Positions 44,728 to 52,682 of a DNA stretch of 57,432 nucleotides are shown here, piece by piece; the first letter of the stretch is position 1; every line of letters begins with the position of its first letter. The position numbers were made by a program, and so were the translations under genes. The notes beneath the pieces were generated by a model. The model worked only from the letters and a program-made list of their open reading frames with translations. It did no database searches and had not been told where the DNA came from. This DNA is from Chloroflexota bacterium (GTDB lineage: Bacteria; Chloroflexota; Anaerolineae; Aggregatilineales; J027), in assembly GCA_024434115.1 (NCBI GenBank), contig QMIT01000017.1, forward strand, positions 1-57,432, written 5' to 3'.

Positions 44728-45884
44728 TCACAAAAGTCATTTTGGAAGCAAGGCAGCCTATCCTCGTAGGGGCGACTCAAGCAGGGAACTATCGAGTCGG
44801 CATGGAATACATACCCGGCGCCACCATTCGAGGGGCCGTGGCTGCCGCCTTATTAAATGGCAATCACCCCAGCAGTTATCCGCAGATTTTTGAACAAGGG
44901 ACACCGCCTATTTTTTACGATGGGATACCCAGCCAACCGGGAACAGTGGGTGTGCCCATGCCGTTTCCAATGACAGCGGTCACCTGCAAACGGTTTCCCG
45001 GACGCCAGCGTGAGAGCCGTGATCAATCGCAACATGGCGTCTATGATACGTTGATTAGCAGTTTCGCTCATGAGGAGAGTCCCCTGTCGATTTGTCCCAC
45101 ATGTGGTGAACCCATGCAACCCCATCATGGATTTTATGCCAAAGTACGCAGTGGGTACTCCGAACACCATGAGCATCTTATCCCGATCAGTACAACCCAC
45201 GTGGGAATCAACCGTCGCCGTCAAGTGGCCGAGGACAGTGTCCTCTATACCCGCGTTGGGCAAACGGCTAAAAACCCTAGTGTCGAGCAACGGGGGGCGT
45301 ATTTCATCGGCCTTGCCCAATTGGAAGATGCCCAGATGCAGGCCTTATCCGGTCACGACTATTGGATCGGCGCAAACCGGTCGCGTGGCATGGGTGCCGT
45401 CACCATGACGGTCGAGCCGTGGGATGCAGATCAAATTTGGGGGCCGTTGTCCAATCGTATCCAGCATTTTAACGTGGCCCTGCGTCAACAGGTGCAATTA
45501 CCAACGGATCGGGTGTATTTCACGCTGGATACCCTCACTGGGCTGGTGATTTCACGGATTGGCCCCACGAGTATGCACGATCTATACCAGACCATCGCTC
45601 ACTCGCTCGGTCCCACCTATGATCTCAAACTGGAGGCTCATTGGAGCCGTTATGAGATTCAGGGTGGCTGGCACGCTGCGGCTGGACTGCCGCGTACCAA
45701 TCACCCGGTGGTCTATGGCAGTTTTCTCTTGAGCGCCCAAGCAGCAGCCAATGACCGGACTTTACTCGCAGCGCTTGGAACCGTTGAAATGATGGGCATT
45801 GGGGTGGAGCGTGAGCGAGGGTTTGGATTGATCATGTGTTGTGACCCATTTCATCTGAAACAAAACATGGAGGAGTCAATTTAG
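44724..45884 (+). CDS. csx10: Csx10, Cas5-like RAMP of type III-D
   Basis: 386 residues. The start (MITKVILEARQPILVGATQA), EYIPGATIRGAVAAALL, a zinc-site candidate (Cys88, Cys124, Cys127 in ICPTCGEPM), THVGINRRRQVAEDSVLY and the C-terminal MGIGVERERGFGLI loop match Csx10. It caps the 5' tag of the crRNA in the complex, as Cas5 does. It overlaps the first Cas7 gene by 4 bases and is 2 bases from cas11. Confidence 0.88.
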   Translation: MITKVILEARQPILVGATQAGNYRVGMEYIPGATIRGAVAAALLNGNHPSSYPQIFEQGTPPIFYDGIPSQPGTVGVPMPFPMTAVTCKRFPGRQRESRDQSQHGVYDTLISSFAHEESPLSICPTCGEPMQPHHGFYAKVRSGYSEHHEHLIPISTTHVGINRRRQVAEDSVLYTRVGQTAKNPSVEQRGAYFIGLAQLEDAQMQALSGHDYWIGANRSRGMGAVTMTVEPWDADQIWGPLSNRIQHFNVALRQQVQLPTDRVYFTLDTLTGLVISRIGPTSMHDLYQTIAHSLGPTYDLKLEAHWSRYEIQGGWHAAAGLPRTNHPVVYGSFLLSAQAAANDRTLLAALGTVEMMGIGVERERGFGLIMCCDPFHLKQNMEESI

Positions 45885-45886
45885 AG

Positions 45887-46375
45887 ATGCCGCTATCAAG
45901 TGAGGAACAGTTCAAAATCCAAGATATTGTGGATCGTCATTTGGACGAGTTGATTGCAAACATTCGGAGCTTGGTGGACGCGACCCGTGTCTATGAAAAA
46001 GAGAGCAAGATGGGCACATCCCAATTCCGCAACTTATCCAGTGTCGCCAGCGAGACCGATAGTGTGGAGGTGGTGATTGGCTGGATTCAATATCAGATCG
46101 GACGCGCCAGTCCAAATCGTGGTTGGCAAACCCCTGATCGTGGGAATAATCAGGCTAGTGCTGGTTTTGGGGAACAATTGATTACGCTAATCCGTCAACT
46201 AGGCCGATTTGCACGAGAAGCTGCCAACCGTGAACCCATCGAAATGCGTCCGGAGTTTGAGCGCATGTTGCTCATGGCGCTGGTACGACAGATGGCGGGC
46301 CAGTTAGAGCGGTATTACGTGTATCGAGACAAACTCACCCAGCAGCAATCAGGACAGGGGAGGAATGAGCGATGA
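45887..46375 (+). CDS. Cas11 small subunit (Csm2-like)
   Basis: 162 residues, all helical, with no enzymatic motif. The pattern (MGTSQFRNLSSVASETDSVE, then LRQMAGQLERY-like C-terminal helix VRQMAGQLERYYVYRDKLTQ) is that of Csm2-type small subunits. These proteins line the target RNA side of the complex. It overlaps the next Cas7 gene by 4 bases. Confidence 0.82.
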   Translation: MPLSSEEQFKIQDIVDRHLDELIANIRSLVDATRVYEKESKMGTSQFRNLSSVASETDSVEVVIGWIQYQIGRASPNRGWQTPDRGNNQASAGFGEQLITLIRQLGRFAREAANREPIEMRPEFERMLLMALVRQMAGQLERYYVYRDKLTQQQSGQGRNER

Positions 46376-47307
46376 GTGATTTCAGTCGGTTCTCGTCCCG
46401 TGTCTACCTCGAGGGTCAACTGCATTTGCGAACGCCACTCCGTATTGGCACTGGGAAAGTTGCCGATGTCACCGGGCCAGACATGCCTGTCATTAAAGAT
46501 GCACTTGGCAACCCCGTGATACCGGGGGCAAGCCTGAAGGGTGCGATGCGGAGTTATGTGGAAGCGATTCTGCGTACCTTACAAACCCGTGACGATGTAC
46601 AAAACAGTGATTTCAGGTTGATCACGTGGCCGCGTGAAGTAACCCAAGCAGCTGACTTGGGTGAACTGCTGCACGGGCAGGAGCGCACACTGGTCACCGA
46701 GCCGATGTCCGAGTTAAGTAATGAACCGCCGCCCCCGGATACCTTATCCGTCCGACTCCTGCAAACATGGAAAGAGCACTGGAGTAATGCTGAATTATCC
46801 CAAGCGTCTTTGGATACGGCGATTATTAACGCTTCGTCGCTCATTCAAACGGTGTTCGGTGCCCCATGGGTCGCTTCGAAAGTCTACCTGCGTGATGCTG
46901 CGGTTGTCGATGAAGGGCGGCGCATTCGGACCGTCGTGCGTGATGGCGTCGCCATCCATCGGGATCGTCGCACCGCTCAAGATAAGGCGTTGTATCAATT
47001 TGAAGCCGTACCCGCTGGCACACGCTTTCATTTTTCGATGGTGATTGAAAATGGGACACCCGCCGAAATCGGCGTGGCACTCTTGGCCGTCAATGGACTG
47101 CGTCGCGCGGATATTCCACTCGGTGGCGGGGTTTCACGCGGGCTAGGCAAAGTCGAACTCGTCGATCTTAAGGCTCAATTGGTAGGGGAGCAAAACCTCG
47201 TGGATTATCTGGTCGCGGGATCCGACGCTCTTGTCCAGCTAGAAGAAGCAGATTTCCAAGATTATTTTGCCGAATTCCTCAACACCATTGGCATTAGAAG
47301 GGACTAG
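46372..47307 (+). CDS. Cas7-family RAMP, second copy
   Basis: 311 residues. LRIGTGKVADVTGPDMPVIK gives a candidate catalytic Asp37; NPVIPGASLKGAMRSYVEAI and GGGVSRGLGKVELVDL are the usual Cas7 motifs. An insert of about 70 residues (80-150) lies between the LKG motif and the next conserved strand. It should be a backbone subunit with target RNA cleavage activity. GGGAGGAATGAGCG precedes the ATG. Confidence 0.87.
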   Translation: MSDFSRFSSRVYLEGQLHLRTPLRIGTGKVADVTGPDMPVIKDALGNPVIPGASLKGAMRSYVEAILRTLQTRDDVQNSDFRLITWPREVTQAADLGELLHGQERTLVTEPMSELSNEPPPPDTLSVRLLQTWKEHWSNAELSQASLDTAIINASSLIQTVFGAPWVASKVYLRDAAVVDEGRRIRTVVRDGVAIHRDRRTAQDKALYQFEAVPAGTRFHFSMVIENGTPAEIGVALLAVNGLRRADIPLGGGVSRGLGKVELVDLKAQLVGEQNLVDYLVAGSDALVQLEEADFQDYFAEFLNTIGIRRD

Positions 47308-47310
47308 GTT

Positions 47311-48318
47311 ATGTTCAAAGTGGCCCTCAATCATCTCCGTCTGGATTTTGCCATTCAACCCAATGGCCCTTTGTTAATCAAGTCCGGACAGGACACGGGT
47401 GCAAATCCGCTCCTGCCTGCCATGAGTTTTGTCCGAACTGTCCATCCAGATTCACGCACTTCAACGATCTACTTGCCGGGATCCTCTTTAAAAGGGGTCA
47501 TTCGCAGTCGCTGTGAACAAATTGCCCGCACGGTAAAGCTGAACGTAGACGAATTTAATGCCTTCAAACTCCACAATGATATAGCCGAGCAATTTCGCAG
47601 GCGCGAAGCAGCAGACGGTACAGTTGTTAACGCCTACCGCCATGTTTGCTCCATTACCCGCCTGTTTGGTTCAAACAATCTAGCAAGCCGAGTGCAGCTC
47701 ACCGATTTTTATCCAACCGATCCCATTGATGTGTTACCCATTCGACAAATGGTGGCGATTGATCGGCGCAGTGGCGCTTCGGCCAACACGTTTACGATGG
47801 AAGTTGCACCCCCCGCGCTGAATGACGAAGTCCCCGTGATTTTCTTTGGGACGATCCATCTCCAGAATTTTGAACGCTGGCAGGTAGGTCTACTGGCCCT
47901 TGCCCTGCGTGACCTAAATGCTGGACAAGTACCGGTTGGATTTGGCAGCAGTCGCGGGTTAGGGCAAGTGCGCCTGTTTTACCGAACACTCCAAATTAGC
48001 TATCCCGGACTGTTGTCTGAAACTGAAGCCATTCAGCGCGGCGCGGATCGTTATCTGTTAGGCGTAGCACAACTTGACAACACTCGCTCTAGAGAGAATC
48101 ATGAGTTTAACCCAAACAATTTGCCGGAAATAGAAGATTTTGCCGCTGAAGTCACGACGGATTGGGCACAAGCGGAAGTGCGGTTAGGGGCACTCAACGA
48201 CGATTGGGATCAAAATCATACCACCATTGAGGCTATTTTCCGAAATCAGGCCAAATATGACTGGGCCGATTACGTGTCTAAACAACTCGAGGTAGAAGGA
48301 CAGCAGGGTGACGCATGA
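47311..48318 (+). CDS. Cas7-family RAMP, third copy, catalytic Asp not evident
   Basis: 335 residues with YLPGSSLKGVIRSRCEQIAR and a GFGSSRGLGQVRLFY loop. At the position of the Asp the sequence is ANPLLPAMSFVRT, with no aspartate in the expected place. It may thus be structural only. A C-terminal helical extension of about 90 residues (FAAEVTTDWAQAEVRLGALN) follows the RAMP fold. It starts 3 bases after the previous gene and overlaps csx19 by 4 bases. Confidence 0.85.
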   Translation: MFKVALNHLRLDFAIQPNGPLLIKSGQDTGANPLLPAMSFVRTVHPDSRTSTIYLPGSSLKGVIRSRCEQIARTVKLNVDEFNAFKLHNDIAEQFRRREAADGTVVNAYRHVCSITRLFGSNNLASRVQLTDFYPTDPIDVLPIRQMVAIDRRSGASANTFTMEVAPPALNDEVPVIFFGTIHLQNFERWQVGLLALALRDLNAGQVPVGFGSSRGLGQVRLFYRTLQISYPGLLSETEAIQRGADRYLLGVAQLDNTRSRENHEFNPNNLPEIEDFAAEVTTDWAQAEVRLGALNDDWDQNHTTIEAIFRNQAKYDWADYVSKQLEVEGQQGDA

Positions 48319-48830
48319 GCACTTATCTTTATCGCTATCCTGACAGGCTCAATGAGACCCAATTAAGGGCTTACCTTGAATCCATCCAAGAGGATTTGGT
48401 TTGGATTTATATTGAGACTGAGAAAAAAATCCACCTCTGGTGGACACAGCCTACACTGGCGGAAGCATCTTCACTAGGATTAACCGGACGGATTTTTGGT
48501 GAGGTGGCAGAAATCCGCTGGCAATGGCAGTTTGACGGGTATGAAATAACTTGCTTGAGTGAACGTGATCCGGGTGATCCGTGGGAAGCGGATCCACTGG
48601 CATTCGACCTCTATGACTTGGAGCGGGATCGGCGGCAGGTGATGTTGATTGGTCGTCTTGGTTATGATTCTACCCCTGAATCTCCAAGATGGCGTGAGGC
48701 CCGCTTTCCCTACCCCATGTTTTATCCCGTCGAGACGGCTAGTGAACGCGTTTATCTTGAATGCCAAGACTACCGGATACAAGCGGTTGTGGTTATGAGT
48801 CGTCTTTGTCGTGTGATGGGAGGTAGCTGA
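48315..48830 (+). CDS. csx19: Csx19, type III-D accessory subunit
   Basis: 171 residues. TGRIFGEVAEIRWQWQFDGY and the overall length match the Csx19 family, found with csx10 in type III-D loci. In studied III-D complexes Csx19 is a small subunit of the RNA-bound complex; its exact job is poorly known. It overlaps the third Cas7 gene by 4 bases and the fourth by 1 base. Confidence 0.75.
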   Translation: MSTYLYRYPDRLNETQLRAYLESIQEDLVWIYIETEKKIHLWWTQPTLAEASSLGLTGRIFGEVAEIRWQWQFDGYEITCLSERDPGDPWEADPLAFDLYDLERDRRQVMLIGRLGYDSTPESPRWREARFPYPMFYPVETASERVYLECQDYRIQAVVVMSRLCRVMGGS

Positions 48831-49798
48831 TGTCGTTAGATGATCCCCTTTTTCAATTTATCTCGGCACCGGAACCAACACGCACGCGAATAGAAGAGAT
48901 GCATGAGGAATTTGCTGCAGGTGCGCTGTCAGGTATTCTATCGGGTGAGATTTATACCTTAACCGAAATTCACGTGGGGACGGGCCAATTAGTCCGCCCG
49001 CAAGACCTCTCACCGCGTCCTACGGCGAAACTGGATTATCCACTGATTGCCGCTTTCTTCCGTACAATTGGCACGGATGGTCGCATCACACGCATTATCC
49101 CCGGATCATCGTGGCGTGGGGTGGTACGTAATCTTGTTGAAATGATTACCCCATCCGCCTTCGGGGTCGCTGGCTCGGGGCTTCCGGCTGAATTACGGGA
49201 TAGCCGTTTTTCTGACAAACAACAAAAAAACAACGAGCGGCCTGTATTCGACCCGGCTGGGCAAATCTTTGGTGGTCAAGGTTATGCCAGTCATGTACGG
49301 TTCCGTGATGTGACGACCCCAGACGAAACCGGGTGGCCCGTGCTTAATCTCAAGGAACGCTGGACACCCAAAGTCCGCCTGCCCAATGACCGCAAAGTGT
49401 ATCTTCATGCTGCCGAACCAGAACTTGGCAATGAACTGTTGGAGGTCTGTCCACCGGGGGTCATATGGGAGTTTCAAATTGCCTTCCATAATTTATCTCC
49501 GGCACAAGTCGGCCTGCTCTTGATTGCCCTCGGGCAAGACCCCCAAGCGCCGCTCTTCCCTAAATTGGACGGCGGCAAGGGGCAAGGCATTGGGTCAATT
49601 CGGGTTCAAAAGGTCAGTATTACGCTTGATACTCCGGAAAATGCCTTTTTGGACTACGATGTAGCTCGATCCGAAGCCCTGAATGAGGCCGAACTCATTG
49701 ATTACATACAAATCGGGTACACACTGGTCTATATGCCGTCATTCCAGCAACTGATTGCAATGATCGGCACCCTACCCGATGAGTTAAGACGACGGTAG
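48830..49798 (+). CDS. Cas7-family RAMP, fourth copy
   Basis: 322 residues. An N-terminal extension of about 35 residues precedes the RAMP fold. The motifs are EIHVGTGQLVRPQDLS, KLDYPLIAAFFRT with Asp69 as possible catalytic residue, IIPGSSWRGVVRNLVEMI, and a GGKGQGIGSIRVQ loop. It probably caps the 3' side of the backbone, like Csm5 or the insertion-containing Cas7 of III-D2, by position. GGGAGGTAGCTG precedes the start. Confidence 0.83.
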   Translation: MSLDDPLFQFISAPEPTRTRIEEMHEEFAAGALSGILSGEIYTLTEIHVGTGQLVRPQDLSPRPTAKLDYPLIAAFFRTIGTDGRITRIIPGSSWRGVVRNLVEMITPSAFGVAGSGLPAELRDSRFSDKQQKNNERPVFDPAGQIFGGQGYASHVRFRDVTTPDETGWPVLNLKERWTPKVRLPNDRKVYLHAAEPELGNELLEVCPPGVIWEFQIAFHNLSPAQVGLLLIALGQDPQAPLFPKLDGGKGQGIGSIRVQKVSITLDTPENAFLDYDVARSEALNEAELIDYIQIGYTLVYMPSFQQLIAMIGTLPDELRRR

Positions 49799-49813
49799 TT
49801 GGAGGTTAAGGGG

Positions 49814-50335
49814 ATGAAAACACTGAATAGCAGCGAGTGGCAGGATGTACGCCAGATGGCGGCTGAATTAACCATTCAGAAGGCCGACCGTAATGTCATT
49901 GAAAAAGTAACGCACTATATTCTCACCGAGCGCCCCCAAAAAAGCCAATTGTTGGCTTGGTTAGAAGCATTCGAAAGAGACGGATATTTGGGTGCCCGTT
50001 CACAACTCACATGGCATCACCATCGCATTGCCCATCATCTCACAAAAGACATACTGGATTGGACGGGCGAGACCCATACACTATCTAGAACCGCATTGAT
50101 CCTTTCATGGATTGCCCGTCAGATGGTGTATTATCGCAGCTCACCACGGCTTGCCTCCCGAGAAGTAGAGGGAAAACGCCCCTTGTTAGAGGAATTTAAT
50201 CCGAATGATCGTCCACCCGCCATGCCTCTGCTGCCAACAAAGAGCCGAAAAGTGCTTGACGATGTACCCGAAGTACGCGAAAACGTTGATCCTTTTGCTG
50301 AGGCATTCATGAAAAAACTACGCGGGGAAAGTTAA
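49814..50335 (+). CDS. Unknown protein in type III-D operon
   Basis: 173 residues from the ATG at 49814, chosen for the AAGGGG and GGAGG just upstream; an upstream TTG at 49799 is less likely. The first 130 residues are helical and include a His-rich patch (LTWHHHRIAHHLTKDILDWT). The C-terminal 50 are Pro-rich and then acidic. I do not recognise a family. It lies 19 bases before the CARF-TIR gene, so it could be a partner of that effector or an accessory subunit. Confidence 0.6.
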   Translation: MKTLNSSEWQDVRQMAAELTIQKADRNVIEKVTHYILTERPQKSQLLAWLEAFERDGYLGARSQLTWHHHRIAHHLTKDILDWTGETHTLSRTALILSWIARQMVYYRSSPRLASREVEGKRPLLEEFNPNDRPPAMPLLPTKSRKVLDDVPEVRENVDPFAEAFMKKLRGES

Positions 50336-50354
50336 CACCTAAGGACATACGGAC

Positions 50355-51797
50355 ATGACCACAACCCTCATTTGTGTGTTGGGCAAAGTACCCGGCCCAG
50401 TGACCACAACGATCCATGCTTTGAAAGGTAAGGGACTCCGACCGGATTGTGTCTACGTTTTGCAAACTGATGAACAAGGGGTCAAGATTGCCGCCGCCGT
50501 AGTTGAGGCGTATTTGAAGCGCGAACAAATTGAGTATCGGCCCATTTTTGTTGCCATTGAAAACATTACCCGCGACGAAGAGGCGGACATATTTAGGCGG
50601 GAACTGGATAAAACCTTCAAATCCATCCCCAAAACTCAAGACGACTGTCTGATTGTGAGCATGACGGGTGGGCGTAAAACGATGAGTTCCTTCATGGCGC
50701 TTACAGCCCAGTTTTATCCGGTTGACCATCTATTTGACATATGGGTAGCGAGCCATCTTGAGCAAGACACGCTTGATCCGAGAACGGCAAAAAAATACTG
50801 CGAGGAACTAGAGGCCAACCGATCCGTTGATAAACTCGAACCAGACGTCAAGGACTATAACCTAATAGAATTCCCTTTAATGCCGCTCGTCAAGTATGAA
50901 ATAACGATTTCCGAGCTGGACACGCTCTCACTTTTTGACGAAATTACCACGACCATTAAACTTCCCGAAGATCGCTTAAATCTTGTTTTGCGGGGCATGA
51001 GTGGCAGGGTTGACCTCAATCAAGCCCGTGATCTCATAGATTTGGAAACCGCACTTCGGGAAACACCTCGACCAGATCACGGCGAAAAGATACGTGGATT
51101 TTTAAGTGGTCGAATGGGTAAACCCTATGAACGTCAACATTGGCCTCCCGAACTCAGCCAAGACACGCCTATTTCGGCCCACGATTTCGAAGACAGAGTG
51201 CTCTTGCCGATTCAAAATCAACTGGATGTGTTGGGTTTCCCGGTAGATTTGGTTGGTGTTTGGAACGAAAAACAGGCTGAGATACGGCATACCTACCACG
51301 ACAATGGCAGGGCCGCACAATATTTGGTAACACTGCTCAGGCTGGCCTTGCGTGTGGGATACCGACTAACCCAGCCGACGATGGAAACATTGCAGCAGAT
51401 TGGCCCTGTGTTTGTTAGCTATGCTCATGATGACCTTGCTGCGGTGGATCGCATTGTGCGCGATTTACGGTCAGTTGGAATTGACATCCTATGGGATAGA
51501 GATATTCGTGGCGGCCAAGAATGGTTTGATATGATTCTGCTTATGATGGGGAAATGCAATCGCTGCATCTTTTTTGTCACCAAAACCTCGCTTGAAAAGC
51601 ACCGAGGGTATATACGGCAGGAAATCAGCCACTATAGACAACCCGGACGGCAATTAATCCCCGTTTTGTTAGATGGGCAGCAACCAGATAAAGATGATCT
51701 GTATCTAGAGAAACCTCAGTGGATACGTTTTCAGCATCGTCGTTATGATGAATTTTTCGATGACCTCCTGTCAGCACTTGTCGTTGATATTTCCTGA
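50355..51797 (+). CDS. CARF-TIR effector protein
   Basis: 480 residues. Residues 1-170 are a CARF domain (strand LICVLGKVPGPVTTTIHALK and the loop SMTGGRKTM with GGRKT at 105-109). Residues 170-349 form a linker domain without a recognised fold. Residues 350-480 are a TIR domain (PVFVSYAHDDLAAVDRIVRD, then WDRDIRGGQEW at 380-390, and RQEISHY near 421). The CARF part should sense cyclic oligoadenylate; the TIR part suggests NAD-type chemistry or signalling. The residue usually aligned with the catalytic glutamate of NADase TIRs appears to be Arg or Asp here, so activity is uncertain. It starts after AAGGACATACGGAC. Confidence 0.85.
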   Translation: MTTTLICVLGKVPGPVTTTIHALKGKGLRPDCVYVLQTDEQGVKIAAAVVEAYLKREQIEYRPIFVAIENITRDEEADIFRRELDKTFKSIPKTQDDCLIVSMTGGRKTMSSFMALTAQFYPVDHLFDIWVASHLEQDTLDPRTAKKYCEELEANRSVDKLEPDVKDYNLIEFPLMPLVKYEITISELDTLSLFDEITTTIKLPEDRLNLVLRGMSGRVDLNQARDLIDLETALRETPRPDHGEKIRGFLSGRMGKPYERQHWPPELSQDTPISAHDFEDRVLLPIQNQLDVLGFPVDLVGVWNEKQAEIRHTYHDNGRAAQYLVTLLRLALRVGYRLTQPTMETLQQIGPVFVSYAHDDLAAVDRIVRDLRSVGIDILWDRDIRGGQEWFDMILLMMGKCNRCIFFVTKTSLEKHRGYIRQEISHYRQPGRQLIPVLLDGQQPDKDDLYLEKPQWIRFQHRRYDEFFDDLLSALVVDIS

Positions 51798-52600
51798 TGT
51801 TAACCAGTGCCGTCATTAGCCTTCATCCATTGACCTCGTCTGATACTCAACCCGATCCCAAAGTCGTTTCAAAATGGGTAACCCACGAGGTATTTGCAGG
51901 CGAAATCCCCGGTGTGGGCGAATTTTGCCCGTATACCATTTCCGGCGTGCTACACCTGCCCCAAACGGGTTATTACCTGCGAATCACCTCTCTCACAACA
52001 CCAACTTCTCAAACATTGCAGGCAGGTCTCAAGTGCCTATCGGGGGAAATCACCCTCGACCAGAGCACATTCCAAATTCGTTCCATCACAACGGATAACA
52101 CAGCGCATCGTGCCGCGGGTACGACCACCTATACTCGTTTGGCGATGGCCTCACTCAAGCGTCGTGGGAATCCACATCGGTCACTTGAGTGGACGGCCCG
52201 TTTCTTAACTCCGACGTGTCTTCTAGACGACGTAGGCTTGCCTTCGCTTTTACCGGAGCCAACGACCCTGTATCTTGACCTGCAAAATCGATGGGAGTAC
52301 TTTACCGAGACTCAACTTCTACCCCTTGAGGATTTTTTGAGTCGTTGCATTGAAGTCTCCTACACGAACCTCCGCACCATCCCAGCCGATAGTTCCCATG
52401 AAACGACTCGACACAGAGGCTTCGTAGGGGTGGTAAGATATCGGCTGAAGCCAATGGAGTCCGTCGAACGAAGTCTACATAAAGATTGGCAGCACTATCT
52501 CCACATGCTGCGGATGCTGACCGAATTTGCATTTTATGCGGGTGTTGGGCAAGAAGTGGAAGTTGGTATGGGGCAATTCCGCAGCAAATCCCAGTGGTGA
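51797..52600 (+). CDS. cas6: Cas6-like endoribonuclease, copy 2
   Basis: 267 residues. The C-terminal part has FAFYAGVGQEVEVGMGQFRS, the Cas6 glycine loop, and the middle has ARFLTPTCLLDDVGLPSLLP and a KDWQHYLHMLRMLTEF helix as in copy 1. The N-terminal part is quite different from copies 1 and 3. Its start overlaps the CARF-TIR stop by 1 base (TGATG), so it is translated with the effector. It is the Cas6 gene next to array 2, and may serve that repeat type. Confidence 0.75.
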   Translation: MLTSAVISLHPLTSSDTQPDPKVVSKWVTHEVFAGEIPGVGEFCPYTISGVLHLPQTGYYLRITSLTTPTSQTLQAGLKCLSGEITLDQSTFQIRSITTDNTAHRAAGTTTYTRLAMASLKRRGNPHRSLEWTARFLTPTCLLDDVGLPSLLPEPTTLYLDLQNRWEYFTETQLLPLEDFLSRCIEVSYTNLRTIPADSSHETTRHRGFVGVVRYRLKPMESVERSLHKDWQHYLHMLRMLTEFAFYAGVGQEVEVGMGQFRSKSQW

Positions 52601-52682
52601 TCAGCCCTAACTCTGCAAAATAAAAAGCGCGAAGCCAGATAAGCCTCATGCATCAACAATAACCAAAGTCTGATTCTAGCGG

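Noticed and set aside
50355..51797. Thoeris-type TIR system
   Set aside because: There is no ThsA-like (SLOG/Sir2) partner, and the N-terminal part is a CARF domain in a type III operon.
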